Counted from the stretch's first letter, positions 1 to 8,235 are shown. The stretch is 22,870 bases of DNA from an uncultured Senegalimassilia sp. (GCA_934661765.1 CAKUJT010000037.1:1-22870), one strand, 5' to 3'. Numbers and translations: made by a program. Notes: generated by a model from the letters alone, not told the origin.

Positions 1-1
1 A

Positions 2-23
2 GCTTGCGTTTCGCAGGCCTTTT
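2..23 (+). terminator. Rho-independent terminator of a gene left of the window
   Basis: A 7-bp stem (2-8 with 12-18, one G-T wobble) closes a TTT loop and is followed by CTTTTCCC. It ends a + strand gene that lies before the window. The T-run is short, so strength is uncertain. Positions 24-257 then hold no gene; I see no convincing -35/-10 pair there, although TTGACG lies at 226-231. Confidence 0.5.
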
Positions 24-257
24 CCCGAACACACCTCCGTCCCCTGTTCATGTTTCGCCTCGACCGTTGCGTATCGGAGGCGGCGGTGCAGGCGGGCTGT
101 CGGGGGAGCCGTCGACGTTCGGGCGCCCGGTGACGTGCGGTGCGGAAAAGTTGATGGAAGAAGCTGGGTTCAAGGCATAGCGCTCGCATGCCCGAATGTA
201 GTATTGTTAAGCGTACGTCAAAAAATTGACGCAACTCTTTCGAGTATGGGGAATTGC

Positions 258-1307
258 ATGGCGCTTACGTTTGCTGACTTTCTTGCGCAGGCTATGGCTC
301 AGCCTATCCTGTTCGTTATTTTGGTGCTCATCATCGGCGTTACCGCGGTGTCCGGCGCAACTGACGCGCCGAACGCCATCGCGACGGTGGTCTCCACACG
401 TTGCCTCAAGCCGAACACGGCCATCGGCTTGGCCGCGGTATTCAACTTCGTCGGCCTGGTGGGTATGACGTTCATCTCCACGGCCGTGGCGAAGACCATG
501 TTCGGCATGGTCGACTTCTCAGGAAACACCGATGCCGCCTTGCTCGCCCTGGTGGCGGCCATGATCGGCGCCATAGGCTGGGGTATCTTCTGCTGGTTCT
601 TCGGCATCCCCTGTTCGAAATCGCACTCCCTTATCGCCGGCATCACCGGCGGTGCGGTGGCCATGAACGGCTGGGCGGGCGTCGTGCCCTCCGAGTGGGT
701 CAAGGTCATCTACGGCATGGTGTTCTCCCTGCTGGCGGGCTTTGCGCTGGGTTGGATGTTCACGAAGATTATCGAGCGCGTGTTCGAGATGGCCAACCGC
801 CAGGCGGCCAATATCGCCTTCACCGCCATCCAGGACCTGTGCGCGCTGGCTCTGTCGTTTTTGCATGGTGCGCAGGACGGTCAGAAGTTCATGTCCATCG
901 CCATGCTGGGCATCGCGCTTTCCTTCGGCAGCTCCACGCCCGACGCGGGCGGCTTCCCCATGTGGGTCATGATCACGTGCTCGCTGGCCATCTCCGCCGG
1001 CACGGTGGTGGGCGGCAAGCGCATCATCAAGTCCGTGGGCATGGACATGGTGAAACTGGAGAAGTACCAGGGCGTGGCCGCCAATTTCTCCACGGTGTTC
1101 ACGCTGCTGTTCGCAAGCCTTACCGGCATGCCGGTGTCCACGGGCCACTGCAACACGTCGGCCATCATGGGCGTAGGTGCCAGCCGCTCCATCAAGCGCG
1201 TGAACTGGAGCATCGCCAAGAACATGCTGTTGGCATGGGTGATCACGTTCCCGGCATGCGGCCTTATCGGCTTCGTGCTGGCGAAGCTGTTCATGATGCT
1301 GGCGTAA
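258..1307 (+). CDS. PiT-family inorganic phosphate transporter
   Basis: A polytopic membrane protein of about 349 residues that should import inorganic phosphate coupled to a cation. The two PiT signature repeats are visible: GATDAPNAIATVV at residues 33-45 (family form GANDVANA) and the inverted second repeat around residues 290-310 with PVSTGHCNTSAIMGVG. Length fits short bacterial PiT proteins. I chose ATG 258 because GGGG at 248-251 gives a ribosome site six bases upstream; ATG 246 has no such site, and the open frame back to 135 encodes no membrane-protein-like sequence. No PhoU/DUF47 partner gene lies next to it, and it stands alone between two terminators. Substrate specificity (phosphate rather than sulfate) is inferred from the family. 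Confidence 0.9.
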   Translation: MALTFADFLAQAMAQPILFVILVLIIGVTAVSGATDAPNAIATVVSTRCLKPNTAIGLAAVFNFVGLVGMTFISTAVAKTMFGMVDFSGNTDAALLALVAAMIGAIGWGIFCWFFGIPCSKSHSLIAGITGGAVAMNGWAGVVPSEWVKVIYGMVFSLLAGFALGWMFTKIIERVFEMANRQAANIAFTAIQDLCALALSFLHGAQDGQKFMSIAMLGIALSFGSSTPDAGGFPMWVMITCSLAISAGTVVGGKRIIKSVGMDMVKLEKYQGVAANFSTVFTLLFASLTGMPVSTGHCNTSAIMGVGASRSIKRVNWSIAKNMLLAWVITFPACGLIGFVLAKLFMMLA

Positions 1308-1363
1308 AGCCGTGTCTGCCGCTTGTCGGCCTATCGGGGTTTCGGCTTCGACCGCTTTTCGAA

Positions 1364-1409
1364 CCGTCTTCCGTTTCTTGGGGTAACCAGGGGCGGAAGG
1401 CGGTTTTTT
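1364..1409 (+). terminator. Strong Rho-independent terminator after the PiT gene
   Basis: A 10-bp stem (1364-1373 with 1394-1403, one G-T pair) with a 20-nt loop is followed directly by six T residues at 1404-1409. It lies 57 bases after the PiT stop. The rest of the 1308-1578 gap holds no gene. Confidence 0.88.
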
Positions 1410-1526
1410 GTTGCCCGGGCTCGCATTCCCAACGGGAGGGCAACGGGATGGCGGCGCGCTGTGAACGGGTCGGTTATGGAGCGGAAACGCTTGCCGGACG
1501 GGCGCGGCGCGGGGTTTCGCCGCTTC

Positions 1527-1532
1527 TATACT
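1527..1532 (+). promoter_or_regulatory. Possible -10 box of the lipoprotein gene
   Basis: TATACT stands out in otherwise GC-rich sequence about 45 bases before the start codon at 1579. No -35 box is found at 16-18 bases; TTGCCG at 1491-1496 is too far away. Tentative. Confidence 0.3.
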
Positions 1533-1578
1533 GCGGCGTCGGGCAATAGGGCCCGAACGGACGCGATAGGAGCGCAAC

Positions 1579-2103
1579 ATGAACGAGAAGCATATCAAGG
1601 GCGTACAGCGTGCATCGGCAGCGGTGGCGATAGCGGCGACGCTGGCGATAACGGGCGGCGCGCTTGCCGGTTGCAGCGGCAACTCGAACGACGGCAACGG
1701 CCAGGTGGTGGAGGAGTCCGCCGTGGTCGAGCAGGGAGACGCCGGCGCGGCGAGCGCGGACCCCGTGATGGTCACCAAGGTGATCCAAGAAGTGACCGGC
1801 GCTTATGTAGGTCAGACCGATGATGGCGCGACGGTGTACTACGCGCTCACCGACGATGGGACCCAGCGCATCCTGGCGGTGCGGGCCGCCGACGGCACTT
1901 ACGAGTCGTGGGTGGGCAACGCCACCTCCGACGGCGAGGAGGTTACCATCACCGACGCGCCTTCCGGCAACACTATCTCCTTCCGCTTCACCCCGCAGGA
2001 AGGCGATTCTGCCCTGATCGATCTGGGCGACAGGGGTCAGGCTGTAGTTGCGCAATGCCCGCTTGAGGTCGTCACGGACGTGGTGGAGGTTTCCGAAGGC
2101 TAG
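1579..2103 (+). CDS. Small secreted lipoprotein, function unknown
   Basis: A 174-residue protein with a clear lipoprotein signal: basic N-terminus, hydrophobic stretch at residues 12-30 and lipobox LAGC with the acylated cysteine at residue 32. A low-complexity Ser/Asn/Gly/acidic linker follows (about 33-60), then a small globular part rich in beta-prone segments (about 60-174). It should be anchored to the outer face of the cytoplasmic membrane. AGGAG at 1568-1572 sits six bases before ATG, fixing the start. I do not recognise a domain; the phrase DGTYESWVGNATSDGEEVTITD suggests a beta-sandwich or lipocalin-like fold, but that is a guess. It has its own transcription unit, being preceded by a strong terminator and not clearly linked to the channel gene downstream. 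Confidence 0.8.
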   Translation: MNEKHIKGVQRASAAVAIAATLAITGGALAGCSGNSNDGNGQVVEESAVVEQGDAGAASADPVMVTKVIQEVTGAYVGQTDDGATVYYALTDDGTQRILAVRAADGTYESWVGNATSDGEEVTITDAPSGNTISFRFTPQEGDSALIDLGDRGQAVVAQCPLEVVTDVVEVSEG

Positions 2104-2152
2104 GGCGACCGCGCCCCTTGCAGCTTAGGCATGTCGTGTTGGGGGAGGGTCC

Positions 2153-2183
2153 TTGGCTCGCCCGGCGGGTCAACGGTTACAAT
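2153..2183 (+). promoter_or_regulatory. Possible promoter of the ClC/K+ channel operon
   Basis: TTGGCT at 2153-2158 and TACAAT at 2178-2183 are separated by 19 bases and lie 65 bases before the ClC start. The -10 is good; the spacer is longer than ideal. Confidence 0.35.
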
Positions 2184-2247
2184 ATGGCTGACATAACCGC
2201 AACGCTGCGCGCCCGTTCGGCCCGCAGCTTGATGCCAAGGGGTTCTC

Positions 2248-3624
2248 ATGGGCAAGCTTGCCAAGCCGGCGAACCGGCTGTTGTTCGCGCTGTGCGTGCT
2301 GATCACGGGCGCCATCGCCGGCGCGTTCGTGTGGGCGTTCTTCTTCTGCATGGATATCGGCCTGGGGCTTTTGTGGGAGAAGCTGCCGCAGATGCTCGGG
2401 GCCGCGGCGGGGCAGGAGGTGCCGGCGCTTGCGTCGGGGCCGTTCGGGTTCGCCGCATGGCCGCTGATCGTGTGCCTGATCGGCGGCCTCGCCATCGGGC
2501 TGTACGACAAACATGTCGGTTTCGCGCCCGAGGAGCTGAACGTGGTCATGGGCAAGGTGAAAGGCGAAGGGCGCTACCCTTACGACCACCTTGGTAAGCG
2601 CTCGCTTTCGGCGCTGCTGCCGCTGCTGTTCGGCGGCAGTGTGGGCCCCGAGGCGGGCCTGACGGGCGTGATCGCCGGTTTGTGCACGTGGGTGGGCGAC
2701 CGCATGCGCCGCTTCGGGGCCGACTTCCGCGCCATGACCGTGGCTGGCACGCAGGCAGCGTTGACGGCCCTGTTCACCGCTCCGCTCTACGGCTTCGCCG
2801 CGCCCCTTGCGGGCACGGCCGACGGGCGCGTGCCGGAAGGCGAGGTGGATATCAAGCTGCCGCGCGCCGGCAAGGCGGCGGTGTACCTGTGCGCCGTGGT
2901 GGGCGCCCTCGGCGCGTTCTTCGGGCTTGCCGAGCTGATCGGCGGCGGGGGCGGTCTGCCGCGTTTCACGGCGGCCAACGTGGGGCCGCGCGAGCTTGCG
3001 TGGCTGGTGCCGTTGGCGCTTGCGGGCACGGCGTGCGGCTGGGCCTACCATGCCTCGGGCGCCGCTACCGGCGCGTTGGCGCGCCGCATGGGCGACAGGC
3101 CCGTCGCCAAGGCGATGCTTGCAGGTTTGGCTTTGGCGCTTTGCGGCATGGCGCTTCCCTATACCATGTTCGCCGGCGAAACGCAGTCCACCCTGCTCAT
3201 GGCGCGCTGGACCGCCATCCCGGCGGGCGCGTTGGTGGCCACGGGCTTCGTGAAGGCGGCGCTCACCCCCGCGTGCATCAACCTTGGCTGGCGCGGCGGC
3301 CACTTCTTTCCGGTCATCTTCTCGGGTATCGCGCTTGGCTACGGGTTCGCCCAGATCAGCGGTGCCGACGCGGTGTTCTGCGTTGCCGCTTGCACCTCGG
3401 CGCTTATGGGCGCGGTTATGCGCCAGCCGCTCATGGCGGCGCTTCTGCTGGTCATGTGCTTCCCGCTCAAGGGCGTGATCGTGATGCTGGCCGCGGCCGC
3501 CATCGGCGCGGCCATCCCCCTGCCGCAGGCGTTGAGTCCGCAAAAGGCGGAAGATGTGCCCGACGGCGCTGAAGACGCGTCCGGCTCGGATTCTTCGGAC
3601 GGGGAAGGGGAGCGCCATGCGTAG
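2248..3624 (+). CDS. ClC-family chloride channel or transporter, divergent branch
   Basis: A 458-residue polytopic membrane protein of the voltage-gated chloride channel (ClC) superfamily. The anion-site motifs are recognisable: GGSVGPEAG at residues 129-137 corresponds to GxEGP of classical ClC proteins, and GGHFFP at 350-355 corresponds to GxFxP. In the first motif the position of the classical gating glutamate is valine 132, while a glutamate follows the proline (residue 135). A soluble acidic tail of about 25 residues rich in Asp, Glu and Ser ends the protein; no CBS domains are present. AAGGGG at 2237-2242 supports ATG 2248. The stop overlaps the start of the potassium channel gene by eight bases, so the two are probably cotranslated. 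Anion selectivity and whether it is a channel or an H+ exchanger cannot be read from sequence. Confidence 0.85.
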   Translation: MGKLAKPANRLLFALCVLITGAIAGAFVWAFFFCMDIGLGLLWEKLPQMLGAAAGQEVPALASGPFGFAAWPLIVCLIGGLAIGLYDKHVGFAPEELNVVMGKVKGEGRYPYDHLGKRSLSALLPLLFGGSVGPEAGLTGVIAGLCTWVGDRMRRFGADFRAMTVAGTQAALTALFTAPLYGFAAPLAGTADGRVPEGEVDIKLPRAGKAAVYLCAVVGALGAFFGLAELIGGGGGLPRFTAANVGPRELAWLVPLALAGTACGWAYHASGAATGALARRMGDRPVAKAMLAGLALALCGMALPYTMFAGETQSTLLMARWTAIPAGALVATGFVKAALTPACINLGWRGGHFFPVIFSGIALGYGFAQISGADAVFCVAACTSALMGAVMRQPLMAALLLVMCFPLKGVIVMLAAAAIGAAIPLPQALSPQKAEDVPDGAEDASGSDSSDGEGERHA

Positions 3625-4039
3625 GCTGCGCATGCTCGTGGAGATCGAGCGTCAGGCGGGATTCGGCCCCATCACCTGCCTGTTCGTCGTGGTGTTTCTG
3701 CTGTGCTCGCTGGCGGTGTGGCTTGCCGATCCGGTGGCGAACACGTTCGGCGACGGCATGTGGTTCAGCTTCCAGGCCGTTTCCACCATCGGCTTTGGCG
3801 ACGTGACGGCGGCGGGGCCGGTGGCGCGCATCGCCACCGTGCTGCTCAGCGTGGTGAGCATCTTTTACATCGCCCTCATCACCGGCGTGGTGGTCAGCTA
3901 TTGCAACGCCATGCTGCGCCAGCGCCAGGAGGGCACGCTTGCGCATTTCGCTGAGAATCTGGAGCGGCTCGACGAGATGACGCCCGAAGAGTTGACCGTT
4001 TTCTGCAAGCGCGTGAAGGAGTATCGCCGAGGGAAGTAG
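3617..4039 (+). CDS. Two-transmembrane potassium channel
   Basis: A 140-residue ion channel subunit with the KcsA-like layout: TM1 about residues 18-36, a pore helix about 48-56, the selectivity filter TIGFGD at 57-62, TM2 about 70-96, and a charged cytoplasmic C-terminus of about 45 residues without an RCK/TrkA domain. It should assemble as a tetramer and conduct K+. I chose ATG 3617 because a purine-rich GGGGAAGGGGAG at 3600-3611 lies just upstream and because it overlaps the ClC stop in the form ATGCGTAG, a typical translational-coupling arrangement. An in-frame start at 3554 lies inside the ClC gene and adds residues that do not resemble the family. The pairing with an anion channel suggests a role in ion balance or membrane potential (inference). 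Confidence 0.87.
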   Translation: MRRLRMLVEIERQAGFGPITCLFVVVFLLCSLAVWLADPVANTFGDGMWFSFQAVSTIGFGDVTAAGPVARIATVLLSVVSIFYIALITGVVVSYCNAMLRQRQEGTLAHFAENLERLDEMTPEELTVFCKRVKEYRRGK

Positions 4040-4152
4040 CGCTCAGCGGCGCTTTCGGTCGGTTGTGCAGCGCCGCGACTGCGAGATGTGCGATCAGGAC
4101 TGTGCGTCGTTTTGGCTCCGCTTCCTGCCCGCACCGCCGATACGCAATCGGA

Positions 4153-4172
4153 AAACGCCGCTTGCGGCGTTT
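4153..4172 (+). terminator. Perfect hairpin between the channel operon and ung
   Basis: A 9-bp perfect stem (4153-4161 with 4164-4172) around a tiny loop, ending in TTT and followed by CCGTCTAT. It could terminate the channel operon, but the ung ribosome site (AAGGAGG 4184-4190) begins only 11 bases later, so it may instead act as a leader structure on ung mRNA. Confidence 0.5.
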
Positions 4173-4194
4173 CCGTCTATAAGAAGGAGGCCCC

Positions 4195-4926
4195 ATGGGC
4201 TCGAACGAGAACGTGAACGCGTGGCTTGATGCTGCGCCCGGTCAGGTGCGCGAAACCACGCAGGAGCTGTTGTCGCAGGTGGAGGCCATGCGAGACGCGC
4301 AGACCATCTATCCTCCGCAAGACGATATCCTCAACGCGCTCGCGTTCACCGCGCCTGAGGACGTGCGGGTGGTCATCTTGGGTCAGGACCCGTATCACGG
4401 GCCGGGGCAGGCCATGGGGCTGTCGTTTTCCGTGCCGGCCGGCTGCAAGCTGCCCCCCAGTCTTCGCAACATGTATAAGGAAATGGCTGCTGACCTGGGG
4501 TGCTCCGTGCCCGAGAACGGGGATTTGACCTCGTGGGCCGCGCAGGGCGTGCTGCTGCTCAATACCACGCTCACGGTGCGCGAGCACGCGGCGGCGTCGC
4601 ACGCCAAGCTTGGCTGGCGGGTGCTCACCGACCACGTGGTGCGCCGCTGCCTGGAGGTGCCGCAACCTGTGGTGTTCCTGACCTGGGGCAAGCACGCCAT
4701 CGATTTGGTGGACGGGGCATGGACCGCCGTGGAGGCGGGCCCCGCGGCCGCATCGCTTGCCAACAAGCATGTGCTCAGGAGCACGCACCCTTCGCCGCTT
4801 TCGGCCAACCGTGCCACGGCAACGCTGCCCGCGTTTATGGGGTCGCACCCGTATTCCCAAGTCAATCGCATCTTGCAGGAAGCGGGCGAGCGGCCCATCG
4901 ACTGGCAGAGCGTGCTTGCGGGTTAG
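4195..4926 (+). CDS. ung: Uracil-DNA glycosylase, family 1
   Basis: A 243-residue enzyme that removes uracil from DNA and starts base-excision repair in the cytoplasm. All family-1 motifs are present: the water-activating loop GQDPYHG with catalytic Asp at residue 65, the proline-rich region LPPSLRN near 88-94, the uracil-binding strand VLLLNTTLTV, TWGKHA, and the minor-groove loop HPSPLSA beginning with the catalytic His at residue 198. Length matches bacterial Ung proteins (about 220-230) with a few extra N-terminal residues. The start is supported by AAGGAGG at 4184-4190, four bases before ATG. It appears to be a single-gene unit and is unrelated in function to its neighbours. Confidence 0.97.
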   Translation: MGSNENVNAWLDAAPGQVRETTQELLSQVEAMRDAQTIYPPQDDILNALAFTAPEDVRVVILGQDPYHGPGQAMGLSFSVPAGCKLPPSLRNMYKEMAADLGCSVPENGDLTSWAAQGVLLLNTTLTVREHAAASHAKLGWRVLTDHVVRRCLEVPQPVVFLTWGKHAIDLVDGAWTAVEAGPAAASLANKHVLRSTHPSPLSANRATATLPAFMGSHPYSQVNRILQEAGERPIDWQSVLAG

Positions 4927-4928
4927 GC

Positions 4929-4955
4929 GGCGCCTTCACGGTCTGTGCGCCTTTT
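4929..4955 (+). terminator. Weak terminator after ung
   Basis: GGCGC (4929-4933) pairs with GCGCC (4947-4951) across a 13-nt loop and is followed by TTTT at 4952-4955, immediately after the ung stop. The stem is short. Confidence 0.4.
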
Positions 4956-4968
4956 CAGGCGGCGTCGC

Positions 4969-5021
4969 GCATCAAAACGAGTCGGGCCCGGAACCGTTGT
5001 TCCGGGCCCGACGTATCGGAT
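4969..5021. repeat. 53-bp hairpin repeat, copy 1
   Basis: This stretch matches 8323-8375 without gaps, 42 of 53 bases identical and all 11 differences transitions. Both copies lie just past the stop codon of a - strand gene. Confidence 0.75.
4975..5012 (-). terminator. Terminator of the hybrid kinase gene
   Basis: A perfect 14-bp stem (4981-4994 with 4999-5012) and CGTT loop lie 33 bases after the kinase stop. Read on the - strand the hairpin is followed by TCGTTTTGAT, a usable U-tract. On the + strand no T-run follows, so it mainly serves the kinase. Confidence 0.8.
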
Positions 5022-5044
5022 GCAAGCTTGCGTATTTCAGCAGC

Positions 5045-8000
5045 CTATCTGCAGAAACGCCCGGCTGCGGTGAGCAGCGCCTGCATATCAAGCGGTTTTG
5101 CCAGGTGCGCGTTCATCCCGGCGGCCTTCGACTTCTTGCGGTCCTCGTCGAAGGCGTTGGCCGTCATGGCGATGATGGGCATGGTGGACGCGTCGGGGTG
5201 GTCGAGCGCGCGTATGGCGCGGGTGGCCTCGTAGCCGTCCATGACGGGCATCATCAAGTCCATCAAGATCAGCGAAATCGTGCCCGGCTTCGAACTTGCG
5301 AACGTCTGAACCGCTTCCTTGCCGTTCCATGCTTTGACCACGGCGGCGCCGGCGTGGTCCAGGTAGAACTCGGCGATCTCCATGTTCAGATCGTTGTCCT
5401 CTACCAGCAGCACGCGCTTGCCGGAAAGGGAGCCCTCGGCTTGTGAGGCGGCCTGCGCGCGTTCGGGGTGTGCCGCTGCGTTGTCGTTTATCTTGAACGG
5501 CAGCGTAAAGGTTATCTCCGTCCCGACGTTGGGCGTGCTTTGCACGCTGATGGTCCCGCCCATGGCATCGATAAGTGTTTTCACGATGGACATGCCCAAG
5601 CCGGTGCCCTGGTAGCGGGTGCGCGCGCCGTTCTGCTCTTGCGTGAACGGCGTGAACAGGTGCTCGGAGACGAACTCTTTGCTCATGCCGATGCCGGTGT
5701 CGACGATCTTGAACTCGAACAGCGCCGTATCGCCGTTGCACGAAAGCTCGGTGATGTAGGTGTCTACCCTTCCGCCGGGCTTGTTGTACTTGATGGCGTT
5801 GCTGAACAAATTGAGCATGATTTGACGCAACCGCAGGTCGCTGCCGATGAGCCGGGTATGCTGGACGTCTTTGCGATAACGCTCGTGGGAGATGCTGCTT
5901 TCGATCATCTGGGCGGTAACGAGCGATTCCACGTCGTTGGCAAGCTCTATCAGGTCGAACTCGTCTTGTTCGAGCACCGCTTGCCCGGAGTTCAGCTTGT
6001 TCATGTCGAGCACGTCGTTGACCAGGTCGAGCAAGTGGTTCGCCGAAAGCTGGATCTTGTCCAGGCATTGGCGGGTCTTCGTGGGGTCCTGGCTGTTTGC
6101 GTCGATGATGCTGAGCATGCCCAAGATCCCGTTGATGGGGGTGCGGAAGTCGTGGCTCATGCGGTTCATGAACTCGGTTTTCGCCTTGCTCTCGGAGTCG
6201 GCGGCTTGAAGCGCTTGTTCAAGACGGTGTTTTTCTGCTTGTTCCCGTTCATGGAACGCCGAGGTGTCTTTGAGCAGCACGATGCCGCGAACGATGGGCA
6301 TCTCGTCTTGGGTGTCGGCACGGTATTGCGAGTCCTGCGACATGAGCACGACCTTTTGCAGCCACTGCAGCTTGCTGCCGGGCTTGGCTTTGCTGAACTC
6401 GACGGTCACTTCGTTTGCGCCGCCCTTGAAGCGTGCGAGCAGCTTCTCCGAGCAATCCGCGAGCCGGTAGCTTTCCAGTGTGGCCTCGGTGATCGATCCG
6501 GCATACTTACGGCAAAAGGCCGTATAAGAGCAAGGCAGCTGCATGTCCGGTTCGGCGAAGCCTCCGTCGGGCGTGAAGAACACCTGCTCTAGGCGGTCGT
6601 TGGTCAGGTCGACCGAATACGCCGCCTGCGCCGAATCGAGCAGCGCGTCCACGTAGCCGCCGCTGTTCTCGAGGATGGATTGCCTGAGCTGGTCGTAGTA
6701 GCGGGAGAGCTGCTGCTTCTCGCTTGCCGAACCGTCGGAGAACGGCTCGAGGGCGACCACGAAGTGATGGAGCGCCCCTTCTTCGATGCCGTCAAGGTAC
6801 AGCACGGTGATGCGTCCGCGCCACGAAGGGCCTTGCAGCACCAGCTCGATGGGCTCGTTTTGCGGGCCAAGGCGCTTGCGCAGCGTTTCCAGCTGCAAGG
6901 CGCGCCGTAGCGCGGGGCGTTGCTCGTCGTCGGCAAGGGAGCATGCGAACTGCTCGACGGCTCCCGAGTAGTTGCCGCTGTCGGCTAAGAACATGTTCGA
7001 AGACGCACGCAGGATACGGTACTGGTCGAGCTTGGCATCGCAGTATATGCAGTTGGAGAAATGGAAGCCAAGGCCGGAAACCTGCTTGAGGATGCGCTCG
7101 TTTTGCCGCTGACGCGCCGCCGCCTCGGCGATCTTCGCGTTGTTCTTGTCTATGTACATGTTCTTGTCCGCTTGGCGGAACAGCTCGCGCATGGTGGGGG
7201 ATTCGAATTCGCTGGACAGGGCGTAGCCGGCCGCATAGCTGATGGGCATATCGGGGTGAGCCTGGGAATACTCATCGGCGTTGCGTTTGAGCTGGTCGAG
7301 CAGCGCTGCGGCCTGTTCGGCATCGGCGTTGCGCAACACCGCCAAGAACTCGTCGCCGCCATAGCGGCCGGTGAAGCACAGGGGGCTTTGCTCTTTCGCC
7401 AGCTGCTGCGCGAAGGAGCGGATGTATTCGTCGCCCTTCTCATGCCCGAGGTTGTTGTTGATGGTGCGAAGGTTGTTCAGATCGAACACGAACACCGCCA
7501 AGGGGCTTTCGGGGCCGATGGGCTCGACCTGCGACAAGACCTCTTCGCACTTGTTCTTGTTGGGAAGGCCCGTCGCCTCGTCAAGGTACACCTTGCGCTG
7601 CAGCTGCCTGTTCAGGGCCGCGGTGCGCAGCGCGCGGGCAAGCTCGATTGCAAACAGCGTCAACAGGCCCACGATATCGGCTATGACGATGCTCTCCAGG
7701 CGGTCGAGCGCGGTGGCCTTCTGTTGCGAGTATTCCTCCGCCAGCCCGGTGGTCTGGTCGCAGAGTTCGAAGAAGGCCTCGCTTTTCGCGATGATGTCGG
7801 TGTTTTGGTAGCCGGTTTCGCGTACGCGCGCGATCTCGGTGCGAAGGTCGGCGAAGCGGTCGGCTAGCTCGGCCATCTTCGCCTGGTAGGCCTCATCGTC
7901 AAGACGCACCAGATTCAGGCCATCGCTTCCATAGCGCAGTCCGTTGATGTAGGAATCCACGGACTCGATCATCTTGTCCTGCGTGATCCCGGCATCTTCC

Positions 8001-8182
8001 ATCTTGACGATGCGCTGCGTGGTGCCGCGTACCAGGCCGGCGTAGTTCACCACGCGCGCGGTGCCTTGTATGTCTGCGACCAGCGACATGATGTCGAGGA
8101 ACAGGAAGATGAGCACGACGGTGAGCGCCGTCATGAGGGCGCGCGCGATTCGGCTGCTTTTGCTGGTGGTGCGCTTGTTCAT
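5045..8182 (-). CDS. Membrane hybrid histidine kinase with internal GGDEF domain
   Basis: A 1045-residue signalling protein. Visible order: TM1 about residues 14-36; an extracytoplasmic helical sensor about 37-163 that begins VNYAGLVRGTTQRIVK, resembling the PilJ/NarX-type sensor start; TM2 about 164-188; a GGDEF domain about 200-350 with DEATGLPN, the metal-binding Asp in VFDLNN (234) and an intact GGDEF at 275-279; a divergent PAS-like stretch about 365-640; the phosphoacceptor helix MSHDFRTP with His 677; the ATPase domain with N-box Asn 795, DTGIGM 828-833 and GTGLGMSI 859-866; and a receiver domain with acceptor Asp 975, Thr 1007 and Lys 1029. It should autophosphorylate, pass phosphate to its own receiver and possibly make cyclic di-GMP. 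No I-site RxxD precedes GGDEF. No Hpt or partner regulator is adjacent, so the output is unknown. AAAGG at 8189-8193 precedes the start. Confidence 0.92.
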   Translation of the reverse strand: MNKRTTSKSSRIARALMTALTVVLIFLFLDIMSLVADIQGTARVVNYAGLVRGTTQRIVKMEDAGITQDKMIESVDSYINGLRYGSDGLNLVRLDDEAYQAKMAELADRFADLRTEIARVRETGYQNTDIIAKSEAFFELCDQTTGLAEEYSQQKATALDRLESIVIADIVGLLTLFAIELARALRTAALNRQLQRKVYLDEATGLPNKNKCEEVLSQVEPIGPESPLAVFVFDLNNLRTINNNLGHEKGDEYIRSFAQQLAKEQSPLCFTGRYGGDEFLAVLRNADAEQAAALLDQLKRNADEYSQAHPDMPISYAAGYALSSEFESPTMRELFRQADKNMYIDKNNAKIAEAAARQRQNERILKQVSGLGFHFSNCIYCDAKLDQYRILRASSNMFLADSGNYSGAVEQFACSLADDEQRPALRRALQLETLRKRLGPQNEPIELVLQGPSWRGRITVLYLDGIEEGALHHFVVALEPFSDGSASEKQQLSRYYDQLRQSILENSGGYVDALLDSAQAAYSVDLTNDRLEQVFFTPDGGFAEPDMQLPCSYTAFCRKYAGSITEATLESYRLADCSEKLLARFKGGANEVTVEFSKAKPGSKLQWLQKVVLMSQDSQYRADTQDEMPIVRGIVLLKDTSAFHEREQAEKHRLEQALQAADSESKAKTEFMNRMSHDFRTPINGILGMLSIIDANSQDPTKTRQCLDKIQLSANHLLDLVNDVLDMNKLNSGQAVLEQDEFDLIELANDVESLVTAQMIESSISHERYRKDVQHTRLIGSDLRLRQIMLNLFSNAIKYNKPGGRVDTYITELSCNGDTALFEFKIVDTGIGMSKEFVSEHLFTPFTQEQNGARTRYQGTGLGMSIVKTLIDAMGGTISVQSTPNVGTEITFTLPFKINDNAAAHPERAQAASQAEGSLSGKRVLLVEDNDLNMEIAEFYLDHAGAAVVKAWNGKEAVQTFASSKPGTISLILMDLMMPVMDGYEATRAIRALDHPDASTMPIIAMTANAFDEDRKKSKAAGMNAHLAKPLDMQALLTAAGRFCR

Positions 8183-8226
8183 CCCAAGCCTTTGCTATAT
8201 GGGGAAGCTGATATGAATCAACAGCG

Positions 8227-8235
8227 ATTTTATCA
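8227..8235 (-). promoter_or_regulatory. Extended -10 promoter of the kinase gene
   Basis: On the - strand this reads TGATAAAAT, an extended -10 element, 45 bases before the start codon. A -35 box is not evident, as is common for extended -10 promoters. The 8183-8394 gap otherwise holds only the second hairpin repeat. Confidence 0.45.

Noticed and set aside
226..254. TTGACG as -35 box of the phosphate transporter gene
   Set aside because: No -10 hexamer at a suitable distance, and the start codon follows too closely.
2170..3633. Long open frame (487 codons) opposite the ClC gene
   Set aside because: It is antisense to a gene with clear family motifs, and its composition (Arg, His, Ala, Gly rich) is the usual shadow in GC-rich DNA.
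8194..8221. Alternative kinase promoter TTGATT-16-TATAGC on the - strand
   Set aside because: Its transcription start would fall inside the ribosome site; the extended -10 at 8227-8235 is placed better.
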